From: CAYRNY01 sp964425755 | GTDB taxonomy: Bacteria > Chloroflexota > Anaerolineae > Aggregatilineales > Aggregatilineaceae | DNA: 64,000 bases | NCBI GenBank assembly: GCA_964425755.1 | Contig: CAYRNY010000001.1 | Span: 186,001-250,000, forward strand | Direction of reading: 5' to 3' | In this document: positions 24,867-34,007 of the stretch, one piece after another | Numbering within the stretch: position 1 is the first letter of the stretch | How the letters are laid out: the number at the start of each line of letters is the position of its first letter | The notes under the pieces: model-generated | The model's database searches: none | What the model was told of the DNA's origin: nothing | What the model saw: the letters and a program-made list of their open reading frames with translations, nothing else | Made by a program: the position numbers and the translations under genes

Positions 24867-25409
24867 TCACGCGCAGCCGGCGCTGATGCGCAGCAGCCAC
24901 GCACGCAAGGCACGCGGCGAGCGCAGGCGAATCACGCGCAGGTGGTCGTACTGTTCGAACAGCGGCGGGTAGGTGCGGCGGCGGCGAAAATGCGATGTAA
25001 AAGCGTAGAGGACCAGCGAATCGCGGCCCCAGAAGACCCGCCACGACTCGCGGTTGCCGTTCCACAGTTCCTGGCGCGTCACCACGCGGCGCAACGAGCG
25101 CCACACCAGCCGGGGAACGACCACGCGCAGCGGGAAGTCAAGCCAGATCAACGTATCAGCGCGGGGCCAGATCACGTCGCGCACCTTGCTATAGTTCCCG
25201 TCCACAACCCACGCATCCCCGGCCAGTGCCGCGCCAACCTGCGCGCGGAATTCGTCCTCCGGCGGGACTGACCAGCCCGGCCCCCAGTGCAGCGCGTCCA
25301 GTTCGACATGCGGCAGGTCGCACAGCACCGCGATCTGTCGCGCCAGCGTGGTCTTTCCGGCACCGGGCGTGCCGACGATGACGATCCGTTGTCCGAGGTC
25401 GGAAGACAT
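24867..25409 (-). CDS. small P-loop kinase-like ATPase (adenylate kinase/topology-modulation family)
   Basis: 180 residues from the ATG at 25409. Walker A GTPGAGKTT near residue 14, then LDALHWGPGW and WVVDGNYSKVRD, the pattern of FlaR/topology-modulation ATPases that resemble adenylate and shikimate kinases. A lid-like arginine-rich stretch (FRRRRTYPPLFEQY) follows. The phosphate acceptor is unknown. An in-frame GTG at 25430 is an alternative start; neither has an ideal ribosome site. Lies 32 bp behind the HEAT gene, probably co-transcribed. Confidence 0.75.
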   Translation of the reverse strand: MSSDLGQRIVIVGTPGAGKTTLARQIAVLCDLPHVELDALHWGPGWSVPPEDEFRAQVGAALAGDAWVVDGNYSKVRDVIWPRADTLIWLDFPLRVVVPRLVWRSLRRVVTRQELWNGNRESWRVFWGRDSLVLYAFTSHFRRRRTYPPLFEQYDHLRVIRLRSPRALRAWLLRISAGCA

Positions 25410-25441
25410 GGGTATAGGAGTCGACTTCACCTGCCAGCGTG

Positions 25442-26191
25442 CTAAGCGTCCTCACCGCCCATCAGGCGCGCTTCGCCCTCTTCGTCCCACCAGGCGGCCC
25501 AGTCCCGCGCGTCGTCGCCAAACGCCATGCGCGTCATGCGCTCAAGCGCCGTGCGGGCGACGTTGTCCGCCAACCCCAGGTGCGCGTTATGGCCGGTAGC
25601 CTGCTCGTGCATGGTGATGATCAACTCCGGCACGGCGGCGGGATTCTGGAAGCGGTACAGCGAGTCGCTGACACGGTGGTACACGTCGGGCGAGGCCGTG
25701 CGCTCGCAGAGCAGCACCATGTGCCGCACCGCGCGCGGATCGCCGATCCGCGCCAGCGCTTCGGCGGCGGCGGTCTGCGCGTACTCGTTGCCTTCCTGGA
25801 GCAATTGCAGCAGTCCCGGCACGGCGGGCGCGCCGATCCGCGCCAGCGCCTTGATCACCAGGTTGCGGAACTCGGCGTTTTCGCGGCTGTGATCGAGTTC
25901 CGGCAGCAAGCCGAGCAGCCCTTCCACTGCCGGATGCCCCCCGATCCGCAGCACGGCGCGCACGGCTTCCGCGCGCACCGTCGGACTCTGGGCATCCGCA
26001 CGAATCAAGCCGAGCAAGTGCGGCACGGCCTCCCTCACGCGCAGTTCCCCCAGGGCCTGCGCGGCGGCCTGCCGGATTGGCGCCCCCTTCGGCGCGGCGT
26101 CGATGCGAAATGTCAGCGCCTCGATGAGCTTGTCCACCTCGCCTTTTTCCTTCAGGCGATCGATGTTAGGCGGCAAACCAAAAAATGACAT
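25442..26191 (-). CDS. HEAT-repeat protein
   Basis: 249 residues from the ATG at 26191. About five to six HEAT/PBS-lyase type repeats across residues 30-220, with recurring (Q/E)ALxRIGxPxAVxxL patterns such as ALARIGAPAVPGLLQLL and ALARIGDPRAVRHMVLL. Probably a protein-interaction scaffold. A longer version starting with a GTG at 26254 would overlap the STAND-kinase stop codon; the shorter start matches the usual family beginning MSFFG...NIDRLKEKG. It directly follows the ATPase-kinase gene, so a signalling partnership is plausible. Confidence 0.85.
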   Translation of the reverse strand: MSFFGLPPNIDRLKEKGEVDKLIEALTFRIDAAPKGAPIRQAAAQALGELRVREAVPHLLGLIRADAQSPTVRAEAVRAVLRIGGHPAVEGLLGLLPELDHSRENAEFRNLVIKALARIGAPAVPGLLQLLQEGNEYAQTAAAEALARIGDPRAVRHMVLLCERTASPDVYHRVSDSLYRFQNPAAVPELIITMHEQATGHNAHLGLADNVARTALERMTRMAFGDDARDWAAWWDEEGEARLMGGEDA

Positions 26192-26250
26192 AGCATCCCA
26201 TTCCTTTTTCGCGTTAGCAGGTCGCTCCACCGCCCAGGACGACGGCACGC

Positions 26251-28188
26251 TCACTCCGTCCCGTTGATCGGCAGCGTGCGCAGCACGTCGCGCAGCGTGT
26301 CGTGCGCCTGCCTGGCCGACGACAGCCGGTGCGTCAGCGACTTGGCGAGCATGTTCTCCACCAGCTCCACCACCGCGTCCGGGACTTCCGGGCGAATCGA
26401 TTTCAACTGCGGCATGTCGTTTTCCAGGATCGACTGCGCGACCAGGTCATCCGTGCGCCCCACAAAGGGCAGCGTCCCGGCGAGCATCTCGAACAGCATC
26501 ACGCCCAGCGCCCACACGTCGCCGCGCGCGTCGAGCGTTTCGCCCAGCACACCTTCCGGGCTGAGGTAAGGCGTCGTGCCGATCACGGTATGCGGCAGCG
26601 TCACCCGCTGGTGATAATTCAGCCGCGCCACGCCGAAATCCGCCAGCCGGGGAGAATAGTCGTGCGTCAGCATCGTGTTGGACGGCTTCACGTCGCGGTG
26701 GATGATGTCGCGGCTGTGCGCGTGGTCCAGCGCCCCGGCGACCTTCATCGCGATATCGAGCGCCTGCCGCAGTCCCAGGCGGCCCTCGCGGTTCAGCTTG
26801 TCAAATAGCGAGCCGCCGTAGACGTACTCCATCACGATGTACTCGAAATCTTCCTCGCGGAACGCGTCCACCAGCTTGACGATGTGCGGGTGATCCAGCC
26901 GCTTGAGCGCGTCGCTCTCGCGCTGGAAGCGCAGCCACGCCATTTCGTTCAGCTCGCGCGAGACCATCAACTGCTTGACCGCCACCGGCTCGCCGGTGCT
27001 GAGATCGGTCGCCTTGTAGACGTAACTCGTCAGGCCGGGGTGCAGCACCTGCTCCAGCCGGAACCGGTCGCGCAGCACGGTTTGGTCCTGGTGTAGATTC
27101 ATCGCGTGGCTGCGGCGCGGTTTGCCCGGATCGGACTTTGTGCGCAGCAACGAGTAAAACACGCTTTCGTGCACCAGGCTGTGCAGCACGCAGAAGCCGT
27201 TTGTGTCGGGCTTGATCGCGCCTTCCAGCCACGCCACCATGATGTGCCGCTGCAACATGGTGAACTTGATCTGGTCGCGGTGTTCGAGCAGCGTCACGAT
27301 CAGGTTCGACAGGTTGGTGTCGTCCTGGATGCGCCGCCACATCTTGCGGAAGATCTCGTCCTCGTACAGGTGTCGCCGCGCGGCGCGGTCCACATCCGGC
27401 AGCAGGATCGCGCCTTCAGGGATGTCACGCGCCAGCCCTGCGCACAGTTTATGCGACAGGTACACGTCGCCCTCGGTCCATTCGTACACGCGCGCGGGCA
27501 CGTCGGAGGATATCTGGCGTTTGGGCGTGGCAAGCCACGCGACGAGATTGGTCAACTGTTCCAGGCTGGCGTCGCCAACGTACACGTTTTCCGTCACGCG
27601 GAAGGGCGAGATGCCGGGATCGCTGATCAGCTCATCGGGCACAAAGCGCCCCGCCAGCACAAACACGATGTTCTTGAGCACGGGGCGCATCCAGCGGTTC
27701 ACGTACATCTCGCGCAAGGTGGCGAAAAACGAGGTTCCGATCGCCTCTGGGGTAGCTTCCACGTTGTCCAGCATCACGACCAGCACCTTGCCGCGCAGGT
27801 GCGACTCCAGGCTCGTGATGAGTTCCTCTTGCAGCGCGAGCGCGTGCGGCGCGGGGTCCGCCGGTGGGGGCAGCAGCCCGCCCGACTGCTGCGCGATCTG
27901 GCGGTGCACCTGGCCGATCCAGGCTGCTTCATCCAGCCCGCGCAGTTGGGCCAGCGACAGATACACCGGCACATAGAGCGCCGACTCCCGCAGGCGCACC
28001 CACTGCCGCAGCAGCATGCTGGACTTGCCGCTCAGACGCGGGCCGATCAAGGCGATATAGCTGCGTTTGGCGATCAGCCGGTCAAGCGCCGCGTCGGCAT
28101 CACGCTCTACATATAGATGCGACGCGTCGGGCGGCAGCGGTCCCTGCGTGTGAAACTGGTGAACCTCTGTCGGATCAGAAGCAGACAT
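26251..28188 (-). CDS. STAND-like P-loop ATPase fused to a C-terminal Ser/Thr protein kinase
   Basis: 645 residues. N-terminal half: P-loop ATPase with Walker A GPRLSGKSS near 51 and Walker B-like VLVVMLDN near 140, followed by helical regions similar to STAND/ORC-type ATPases. C-terminal half (about 370-635): complete eukaryotic-like Ser/Thr kinase with catalytic lysine in AVKQLM near 404, HRDVKPSN near 499 and DFG near 517, so it should be active. No membrane helix or PASTA domain. The ATPase-first order is the reverse of the commoner kinase-first fusions. The ATPase could gate the kinase on sensing a signal; nearby HEAT, TIR-kinase and tubulin-STAND proteins are candidate substrates. Confidence 0.85.
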   Translation of the reverse strand: MSASDPTEVHQFHTQGPLPPDASHLYVERDADAALDRLIAKRSYIALIGPRLSGKSSMLLRQWVRLRESALYVPVYLSLAQLRGLDEAAWIGQVHRQIAQQSGGLLPPPADPAPHALALQEELITSLESHLRGKVLVVMLDNVEATPEAIGTSFFATLREMYVNRWMRPVLKNIVFVLAGRFVPDELISDPGISPFRVTENVYVGDASLEQLTNLVAWLATPKRQISSDVPARVYEWTEGDVYLSHKLCAGLARDIPEGAILLPDVDRAARRHLYEDEIFRKMWRRIQDDTNLSNLIVTLLEHRDQIKFTMLQRHIMVAWLEGAIKPDTNGFCVLHSLVHESVFYSLLRTKSDPGKPRRSHAMNLHQDQTVLRDRFRLEQVLHPGLTSYVYKATDLSTGEPVAVKQLMVSRELNEMAWLRFQRESDALKRLDHPHIVKLVDAFREEDFEYIVMEYVYGGSLFDKLNREGRLGLRQALDIAMKVAGALDHAHSRDIIHRDVKPSNTMLTHDYSPRLADFGVARLNYHQRVTLPHTVIGTTPYLSPEGVLGETLDARGDVWALGVMLFEMLAGTLPFVGRTDDLVAQSILENDMPQLKSIRPEVPDAVVELVENMLAKSLTHRLSSARQAHDTLRDVLRTLPINGTE

Positions 28189-28198
28189 AAGACGTCTT

Positions 28199-28456
28199 TC
28201 TCATTAAGAAGCCAGCAAGACATGGACGGCATGGTTCGGGTTTCCGGCGGTTAACGATCCGTGCATACCACCGGCATTTTCCCACCTGCAAGCAACGCGT
28301 GCCCGGCTGCAACCGGGCCCCAACACGTTACCCGCCCGCGCTATGCCGGTGGCCTACCATTCAACTGGCATCCTATGGTCCCAGTATACAACGGAGCACG
28401 TAAACGCGCCCTATCCCATCGCATACTGTAACGATTGTACGGTGTGCCAGCAACCG
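28199..28456. other. intergenic region between the tubulin-STAND and STAND-kinase genes
   Basis: A small hairpin (GCCCGG 28301-28306 with CCGGGC 28313-28318) lies in the middle, and a perfect 10-bp palindrome AAGACGTCTT at 28189-28198 abuts the STAND-kinase start codon. No U-tract and no strong promoter are visible, so read-through between the two genes is possible. Confidence 0.35.
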
Positions 28457-31400
28457 CTACCCTGCGCCGCGCATCTCCGCCTCATACTGCCGCCGGATGA
28501 TCGCGATCTGGCGCTGCTTGTCGGTCATAAAGTCGAGTATGGCCGGGAACGCCATCGGGATCAGCTCCAGCCGGTCATGCTCGCGCGGGCGGACGAAACA
28601 ATATAGCTCCAGGTCTTTCGCGGTGCGCTCCAGCAACTCCGGCGGAACGGACGGCAGCCCGATCGCCCCCAACAGCTGCTCGACCTGCGCCAGGGTCAGA
28701 AAGCGCTCGCCTTCCGGCCAGGTCAGCGTGATCAGCTTCGCCAGCGCGTTCATCTGGCCCCAGATCGTCGCGACGATTTCCTCTTGCAGCGTGCGCCGCG
28801 AGGTGGCGCGGTCCAGGTGTTCGACGTTGAGCAGGCTCAGGTTCTGCCCTTCCTCGTCCAGCTCCTGGACCATGCCCTGGCAGATCATCTGCACGATGTT
28901 TGGGTGCCCGGCGCTGATCTGGTAGATGCGGTTGATCACCTGCTCGGACTGTTCGATCCAGATGTTGAGCATTTCGAACGGTTCGGCGACCAGGCGGTGC
29001 ACCACTTTCGGCGGCAGCGGCTCCAGCCGCACGGCCTGCGTGAAGTTGAACAGCGCGGAATACGGGTCCGCGATCGAGTGCATCAGCCACTTCTCGCCGC
29101 TGAAGATGAACTGGCAGCGCTTCTCGTTGGACAGCGAGCGAAAGGTGCGGAACAGCGTTTCCTGGTGCTCCGGCTTGCGGTCGAAGTTCATCAGGCTGTC
29201 GACTTCGTCAAACAGCAGCGCGAGGCTTTTGTCGGGGTGGCGGCGCTGCAACACCTCGATCACGTCCTCAAACTGGACCGGGTGCGCGTCATGATCCACG
29301 TCCATCCCCCAGCGCCGGTTGATCAGCCAGAAAAAGGACTGGTAGTTTGACGCGCCGTGACAGTCCAGGTAATACGGGATGTACTCGCTTTCGTCCGGCT
29401 CCAGGATGCGCTGGATGCGCTGCAGGGTTGACGTCTTGCCGATGCGCCGCCCGCCGATCAGGGCCACCGAGTGCGTGCGCAGCTTGGAGCGCACCTCGTT
29501 GATCTCGCGCTCGCGCCCGAAGAACATGTGCTCCGGGACCGGGCCGCGCGTGTAAAACGGCGAGACGGTGGTCAGGTTCACCTGCTTCAGCACGAAATCG
29601 CTCATGGCGCGGGCCGGCATCCGCGCGCCGATCAGGTGCTTGACCTCGGCTTCGCGCAGCGTGAGCACGGTGAAGTCCACATGCCGCAGCGGCGCGATCA
29701 CGTCCTCGATATCAGGCCGCGCGGTGATATCCACCACGAACGCGAACTGCTCTTCCAGCGGCAGCGGCGCGAGCGCTTCGAGCAGTTCCTGCCCCACTTC
29801 GTTCGCCGCACGGTTGGAGTGCAGGAACAGCACCGCGCAATGCGGCGGCGGCAGCTTGAGCCGGAAGGGACGCAGCTTGTACACCACCAGGTGCATATCC
29901 GGCGGCGTGGTGCCGGGATACTGCACCGTGTCCTCGACATCCAGCGCGACTTCGAACGCGTGCACCAACGCCTGCAGCGGCTTGCCCAGCGCGTTCGGGT
30001 CGCGCTTGAGCGCCTCGATCAGCGCTTCCCAGATCAGCGAGATCTCGCGCCGCGCGGACGTGTGCACCAGGTCCGCCATCGTCGCATCCCAGCGCCGGTC
30101 GATGTGCAGCGGCACGCCCTCGGCCCCGGCGCGATCGTAGGCGCGGCGGTAGCCTTCGCGCAGCGCTGGGATCGCCTCGGCCATCATGCCGTGAATCACG
30201 CGGATGAAGGTGATCTCGTCCGGGTCTGGCGATTCGATCACCGTGCGGATGATGCCCGGCTGCGGGCCGCTCAACACGCTGATCGAGCGCGGCATCTCGC
30301 GCACGATCTCATAACGCGCCGGCGGGGGGTGGGCGGCGTCCACGACCGGCAACAGCGCCGGAGTCGCCGCATCGAGCAATTGGGCCAGCGTCTGCCGGAA
30401 GCGGGGCTGCTGACCGTGCGTGCTGAGGAACTCGTACAGGTCCATGAACGTGAACCGGCCCGCCATTGCACGCCGCGCCGCGCCGAGAATCTCGGTGATG
30501 AAGCCGCGCAGCCGGCGTTCGGGCGGGTCATCTTCTCCCCGGCCCCACGCCTCGTAAACACGGTTCAGCAATTCGGGCGGCGGCAGTTGGCGCATCCCGG
30601 CAAGCTGCTGCACCCCGCGCACGAACCAATCCTCGGTCAGCAATGCCGCCGACGGAAACTCTGGCGGCTGGACGGTCGCCTCTTCCATCGCGCGGCGGCA
30701 CGCGTTCTCGAACTCACCCAGCGCCGCGATCTGCCGCTCCAGCACCGGGATCACGGCCCGCACACGCGCCGCCAAGTCCAGCACCAGGTCACGCAGCTCC
30801 TGCCACGCCGAGAGCCGGGCCTGGGACGCGGCCCGTTTCGCCGCCGCATCGAGCACCGCCCTGGCGCGTGTATCGAGTTCGTCCAGCGGCAAGCGCCGGT
30901 TCCCGGCGTAACGCCCCCCGGCGCGCGCGTCGATCTGCTCGGCCAGCACAAACAGCGCGTCCCAGGCCAACTGGTACGCTGCCTGCGCTTCGTCTTCGGC
31001 GTGCTCCAACTGCTCGACGGGTTCGCTCATTTGCTGCGCCAGCGCCTCGAACGCGGTGGCAGTCCACACCAGGCCGTGCCCCTTCCCGTAAGCCAGGTCG
31101 ACCGGGCTGTCGAGCAATTCCGCGCGCAGATCGGCCAGCGCCGCCGCCATCGCATCGTTGACGCGCACGCGCAGCGAATCGGGGATCGCGCTCACCGATC
31201 CGCCGGTCAGGTCATCGGTGATCAACTCGCGTTCCAGGCGCGCTCTTTCGTTGCGCAAGAGGCCGAACAGCGTCACCGTCTCCCCGCGTGCGGCGCGCGC
31301 GTCCAGGTGGCGCAGCAGGCCGCTGGCGCTGATGTTCGCGTCCCACTCGCGCAGGCGCTCCACCACGTCGGGAACGCGCAGCAGGTCCGCGCCGATCACC

Positions 31401-32527
31401 GTGTCCCGCGCGCGGCGCAGGATCGCCGCCACCCACTGCCCGGTAGCCGCGGCCCCCTGCGGGTTCTTGATCGCGCGCAGCGCCGCCTGCGCCAGCCCCA
31501 CCGCCGCGAAGTCCATCGCGATCCGCGTCGGCAGCGCGATCTTGCTCACGCCGAACGTGCTGTAGCCGCTGAAGCGGTCCACGCCGCTGGCATGGGGGAT
31601 CGGCTGCGGCAGCGTAGGCGGCTGGCCGTGCGCGTCCAGGCCCGCCGCGATCCAGGTCGTGACCAGCTCCGCGAGCGCGTTCTCCGGCGACTCCGGCAGC
31701 GGGTTGGCGGCATCATCGGTGAGGAACAGCCCATCGAACGCGGCGCGCGGCGGCGCGGGCGGCAGCGAATAGCCGATCGCGGGCAGGTTGGGCGTGTAGA
31801 TCTGGGGTTGCAGCGTGTAGGCGTCGATCTCGCGCAGCGTGGCGTAGACGTTCGCCATCGCCAGCGTCCGCTCCGGGTCACTTCCGCGAGCGAAGCGGCG
31901 CAGCGAGAAAACGCCCAGGATCGTCGTCTCACGCGTGCCGCACAGCGCGCGCAGCCGCGACGCCACGTCGAAGATCATGCCGCTACCTTCGGATTCAGCG
32001 ATCGACGCCATCAGGTAGATGTGGCGCGGCATGTCCAGCTCGCGCCCGGTCCCGACCTGGTGCAGCCACTGCACCAGTTTGTAGAGCGTCTCGCCGACCA
32101 GCGCGGCGTTATCATATAGCAGCAGGCGGTTATAGGCGCGGACCTGCATCGGCTCGTCGTGCACTTCCCGCGCGCGCGGCGAGTGGGGCCACCACTGCGG
32201 CACGCCGCTGGCGGAATAGCGCCCCGGCACGTCGCTCCAGGGCAGCGTTTCCATATCCAGCGACAGGCGCTCCTCACGCGGGAGCGCGGCTTCCTCGCGC
32301 AGCGAGCGCCGCCGGGCGATCGCCAACAGCCGCACGTTGCCCTGCTGCTCGCGCCGCGTGAGCAAGTGCGGCAGCATGTTGTGCACGCGGATGGCGGCCT
32401 GCATCCCCACATGTCCCACGCCGATCACCAGCGCAGCCTGGTGCAGCCGCGCCTGAGCAGGCCGCGCGCGATCCCCAAACTGGCCGAGCGTCACGAGCGT
32501 GCGGGCGGTGGGCGGATTGTCGAGCAT
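28457..32527 (-). CDS. tubulin-like domain fused to a STAND-type ATPase
   Basis: 1356 residues from the ATG at 32527 (GGGAG 11 bases upstream). The N-terminus resembles Tubulin_2-type proteins: a Rossmann-like glycine motif VIGVGHVGM near 36 and a degenerate tubulin signature ESEGSGM near 180, in place of the GGGTGTG/GGTGSG loop of FtsZ/tubulin. Residues about 450-1000 are mostly helical and unassigned. A FFGRERE box precedes a complete P-loop ATPase: Walker A GGRRIGKTS near 1020, Walker B LALLFDEVDSL near 1107, sensor-like FIFSGEKWL and a winged-helix-like C-terminus. Such STAND ATPases act as signal-gated switches. The tubulin-like half may polymerise or just bind nucleotide. Confidence 0.75.
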   Translation of the reverse strand: MLDNPPTARTLVTLGQFGDRARPAQARLHQAALVIGVGHVGMQAAIRVHNMLPHLLTRREQQGNVRLLAIARRRSLREEAALPREERLSLDMETLPWSDVPGRYSASGVPQWWPHSPRAREVHDEPMQVRAYNRLLLYDNAALVGETLYKLVQWLHQVGTGRELDMPRHIYLMASIAESEGSGMIFDVASRLRALCGTRETTILGVFSLRRFARGSDPERTLAMANVYATLREIDAYTLQPQIYTPNLPAIGYSLPPAPPRAAFDGLFLTDDAANPLPESPENALAELVTTWIAAGLDAHGQPPTLPQPIPHASGVDRFSGYSTFGVSKIALPTRIAMDFAAVGLAQAALRAIKNPQGAAATGQWVAAILRRARDTVIGADLLRVPDVVERLREWDANISASGLLRHLDARAARGETVTLFGLLRNERARLERELITDDLTGGSVSAIPDSLRVRVNDAMAAALADLRAELLDSPVDLAYGKGHGLVWTATAFEALAQQMSEPVEQLEHAEDEAQAAYQLAWDALFVLAEQIDARAGGRYAGNRRLPLDELDTRARAVLDAAAKRAASQARLSAWQELRDLVLDLAARVRAVIPVLERQIAALGEFENACRRAMEEATVQPPEFPSAALLTEDWFVRGVQQLAGMRQLPPPELLNRVYEAWGRGEDDPPERRLRGFITEILGAARRAMAGRFTFMDLYEFLSTHGQQPRFRQTLAQLLDAATPALLPVVDAAHPPPARYEIVREMPRSISVLSGPQPGIIRTVIESPDPDEITFIRVIHGMMAEAIPALREGYRRAYDRAGAEGVPLHIDRRWDATMADLVHTSARREISLIWEALIEALKRDPNALGKPLQALVHAFEVALDVEDTVQYPGTTPPDMHLVVYKLRPFRLKLPPPHCAVLFLHSNRAANEVGQELLEALAPLPLEEQFAFVVDITARPDIEDVIAPLRHVDFTVLTLREAEVKHLIGARMPARAMSDFVLKQVNLTTVSPFYTRGPVPEHMFFGREREINEVRSKLRTHSVALIGGRRIGKTSTLQRIQRILEPDESEYIPYYLDCHGASNYQSFFWLINRRWGMDVDHDAHPVQFEDVIEVLQRRHPDKSLALLFDEVDSLMNFDRKPEHQETLFRTFRSLSNEKRCQFIFSGEKWLMHSIADPYSALFNFTQAVRLEPLPPKVVHRLVAEPFEMLNIWIEQSEQVINRIYQISAGHPNIVQMICQGMVQELDEEGQNLSLLNVEHLDRATSRRTLQEEIVATIWGQMNALAKLITLTWPEGERFLTLAQVEQLLGAIGLPSVPPELLERTAKDLELYCFVRPREHDRLELIPMAFPAILDFMTDKQRQIAIIRRQYEAEMRGAG

Positions 32528-32606
32528 AAGCGGCGTCACTCCCAGGTGGCATGATCGACTGTTCGCGTGTCAGGCAGCACAGCGGCTGTTTCCACGATCG
32601 CCACCA

Positions 32607-32635
32607 ATCATAGCACGCCCGTCCCGCACGTCGAA
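32607..32635 (-). promoter_or_regulatory. possible promoter of the tubulin-STAND gene
   Basis: Minus strand TATGAT (32612-32607) with a poor TTCGAC 17 bp upstream; the leader would be about 75 nt. Confidence 0.3.
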
Positions 32636-32693
32636 ACGCTAAAGCTGAAAAATGCTTGAAATCCCCCGCCGCCCGGCACGGCCCCAAACAATT

Positions 32694-32716
32694 AGCTCTC
32701 CCTTGCCGGGAGAGCT
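32694..32716 (-). terminator. terminator after the alpha/beta hydrolase gene
   Basis: AGCTCTCCC pairs with GGGAGAGCT, perfect 9 bp with a 5-nt loop, 31 nt beyond the hydrolase stop and followed on the minus strand by an A/T-rich AATTGTTTG. It separates the hydrolase from the tubulin-STAND gene. Confidence 0.7.
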
Positions 32717-32746
32717 TTCGAGCGGACGGTGCCGTCGTGCCGGGTG

Positions 32747-33709
32747 TCAGCGCTGCAGGTCCTTGCGAAACGCCTTGAGCGCCTTCTGGTATCGCGCGGC
32801 ATCGAACCCCGGCGCGTTGAGCGCGGCCCAGTCCAGCGCCAGCTTGCGCCCGACCGCCTGGGCGACGTCGTCGCAATCCCAGTACCCGACATGGCTCAGC
32901 GGTGTGAGCGACGCCAGCCAGTTTCCGGCACGGACCGGGCAGTCCAGCACGCCCGCTTCCGCATACGCGCGGATCGGCTTCAGCGGTAGCGCGATCGGGT
33001 CCTGCGGGTCGTACATGTTCAACCACGTGCCGCCCTCAGGATCGACGGCTACCGGCGAATCAAGCGCCTCGATGATGTCCTGCCGGTCCGCGCCGGGGTT
33101 GTTGCGCAGCGCGTAGATCGCCATCGGCGAGCCGAGCAGCACCATGTTCTTGACCGTGAACGGATGGTCGCGGAAGTGGTAAGGTTCGTCCGCGCCGCGC
33201 GTGCTGTCCCACACAAAATCGGACGCGATCACGCTGCCCAGGCTGTGCCCGATCACGGTCAGCGGCGCGAAGCCACTCGCGGGCAGGCTGGCGCGTGCGT
33301 CTGCGGCCAGTTCGCGCGTGCCCTCTTCCAGCAGGGCATGGACCGCGCGGTAGACGTTGTTCGTCCCCCCGCTCTCGTAAGCGATCACATCCCCCAGCAG
33401 CGCGACCATCTGCTTCCGCGCGATGTAGTAGGGGTTCAGGCGGCGCAGCAGGGGCCACCCGCTGAGCTTCATCAGCTTGATCAGCGCGTCCTGCGGCTCC
33501 TGCGTGACCGGCGACCAGAAGACCGCCTTGAAACGCAGGGCGTGCTGCGGCTTGTAGTCGCGCCGGTCCACATCCCGCAGCCGCAATCCGCGCACCGCTT
33601 TCTCGAACGCCGCCGCGATGTTCCTTTCCAGCGGGCGCGCGTATTTTTCACGGTTGTCGCCCCAGCCGATGCCATGTACGATCAGGATGCTCAGCGCGTG
33701 GGTTGTCAT
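32747..33709 (-). CDS. alpha/beta hydrolase (lipase/PGAP1-like)
   Basis: 320 residues. The N-terminal strand SILIVHGIGW carries the oxyanion-hole HG motif; the nucleophile elbow is GHSLGS near residue 170; a late histidine in LSHVGYWD is a candidate for the catalytic triad. No signal peptide, so cytoplasmic. The sequence resembles lipase-like hydrolases that act on esters or lipids. GGAG lies eight bases before the ATG. The gene ends in its own terminator, so its link to the downstream tubulin-STAND island is by position only. Confidence 0.8.
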   Translation of the reverse strand: MTTHALSILIVHGIGWGDNREKYARPLERNIAAAFEKAVRGLRLRDVDRRDYKPQHALRFKAVFWSPVTQEPQDALIKLMKLSGWPLLRRLNPYYIARKQMVALLGDVIAYESGGTNNVYRAVHALLEEGTRELAADARASLPASGFAPLTVIGHSLGSVIASDFVWDSTRGADEPYHFRDHPFTVKNMVLLGSPMAIYALRNNPGADRQDIIEALDSPVAVDPEGGTWLNMYDPQDPIALPLKPIRAYAEAGVLDCPVRAGNWLASLTPLSHVGYWDCDDVAQAVGRKLALDWAALNAPGFDAARYQKALKAFRKDLQR

Positions 33710-33764
33710 CTTTGTTTCTCCGAATCACTGGCGCGAGCAGATGCAAGCCGCGCAACAGGCCGCA

Positions 33765-34007
33765 TTACACCGGCAGATGCGCGCCGCGCACCTTCAAGCG
33801 GCTGTACACGTTGATGAAGGGGGCCACCGCTTCGACCGTTGCGACTGCTTCGGCGATCAAGTCCGCGTGGGTCACCGAGCCGACCAGCCAGACATCCTCA
33901 CCGCGCAACACCACCCGGATACGCTGCGACGCCGTGAACGTATTGCGCTGTAGCGCGCGCTCGATCAGGTGGTGGAGTGCTTCGCGTTTATAGCGTTTGT
34001 GCTCCAT
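33765..34007 (-). CDS. small BON-domain protein
   Basis: 80 residues. The pattern RIRVVLRGEDVWLVGSVTHADLIAEAV ends in a hydrophobic valine-rich strand (INVYSRLKV), typical of a single BON domain. BON domains usually bind membranes or ligands in the envelope, but no signal peptide is visible here, so this one appears cytoplasmic. GAGGAG eight bases before the ATG is a strong ribosome site. The gap to the hydrolase is 55 bp, so they may be co-transcribed. Confidence 0.7.
   Translation of the reverse strand: MEHKRYKREALHHLIERALQRNTFTASQRIRVVLRGEDVWLVGSVTHADLIAEAVATVEAVAPFINVYSRLKVRGAHLPV

Noticed and set aside
28343..28606. 87-codon plus-strand frame
   Set aside because: Its second half is antisense to the C-terminus of the tubulin-STAND gene, and it has no ribosome site or family resemblance.
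29471..32119. 882-codon plus-strand open frame
   Set aside because: It lies fully antisense to the tubulin-STAND gene, which has recognisable domains. The frame is Arg/His-rich and repetitive, as expected for the shadow of a GC-rich gene.
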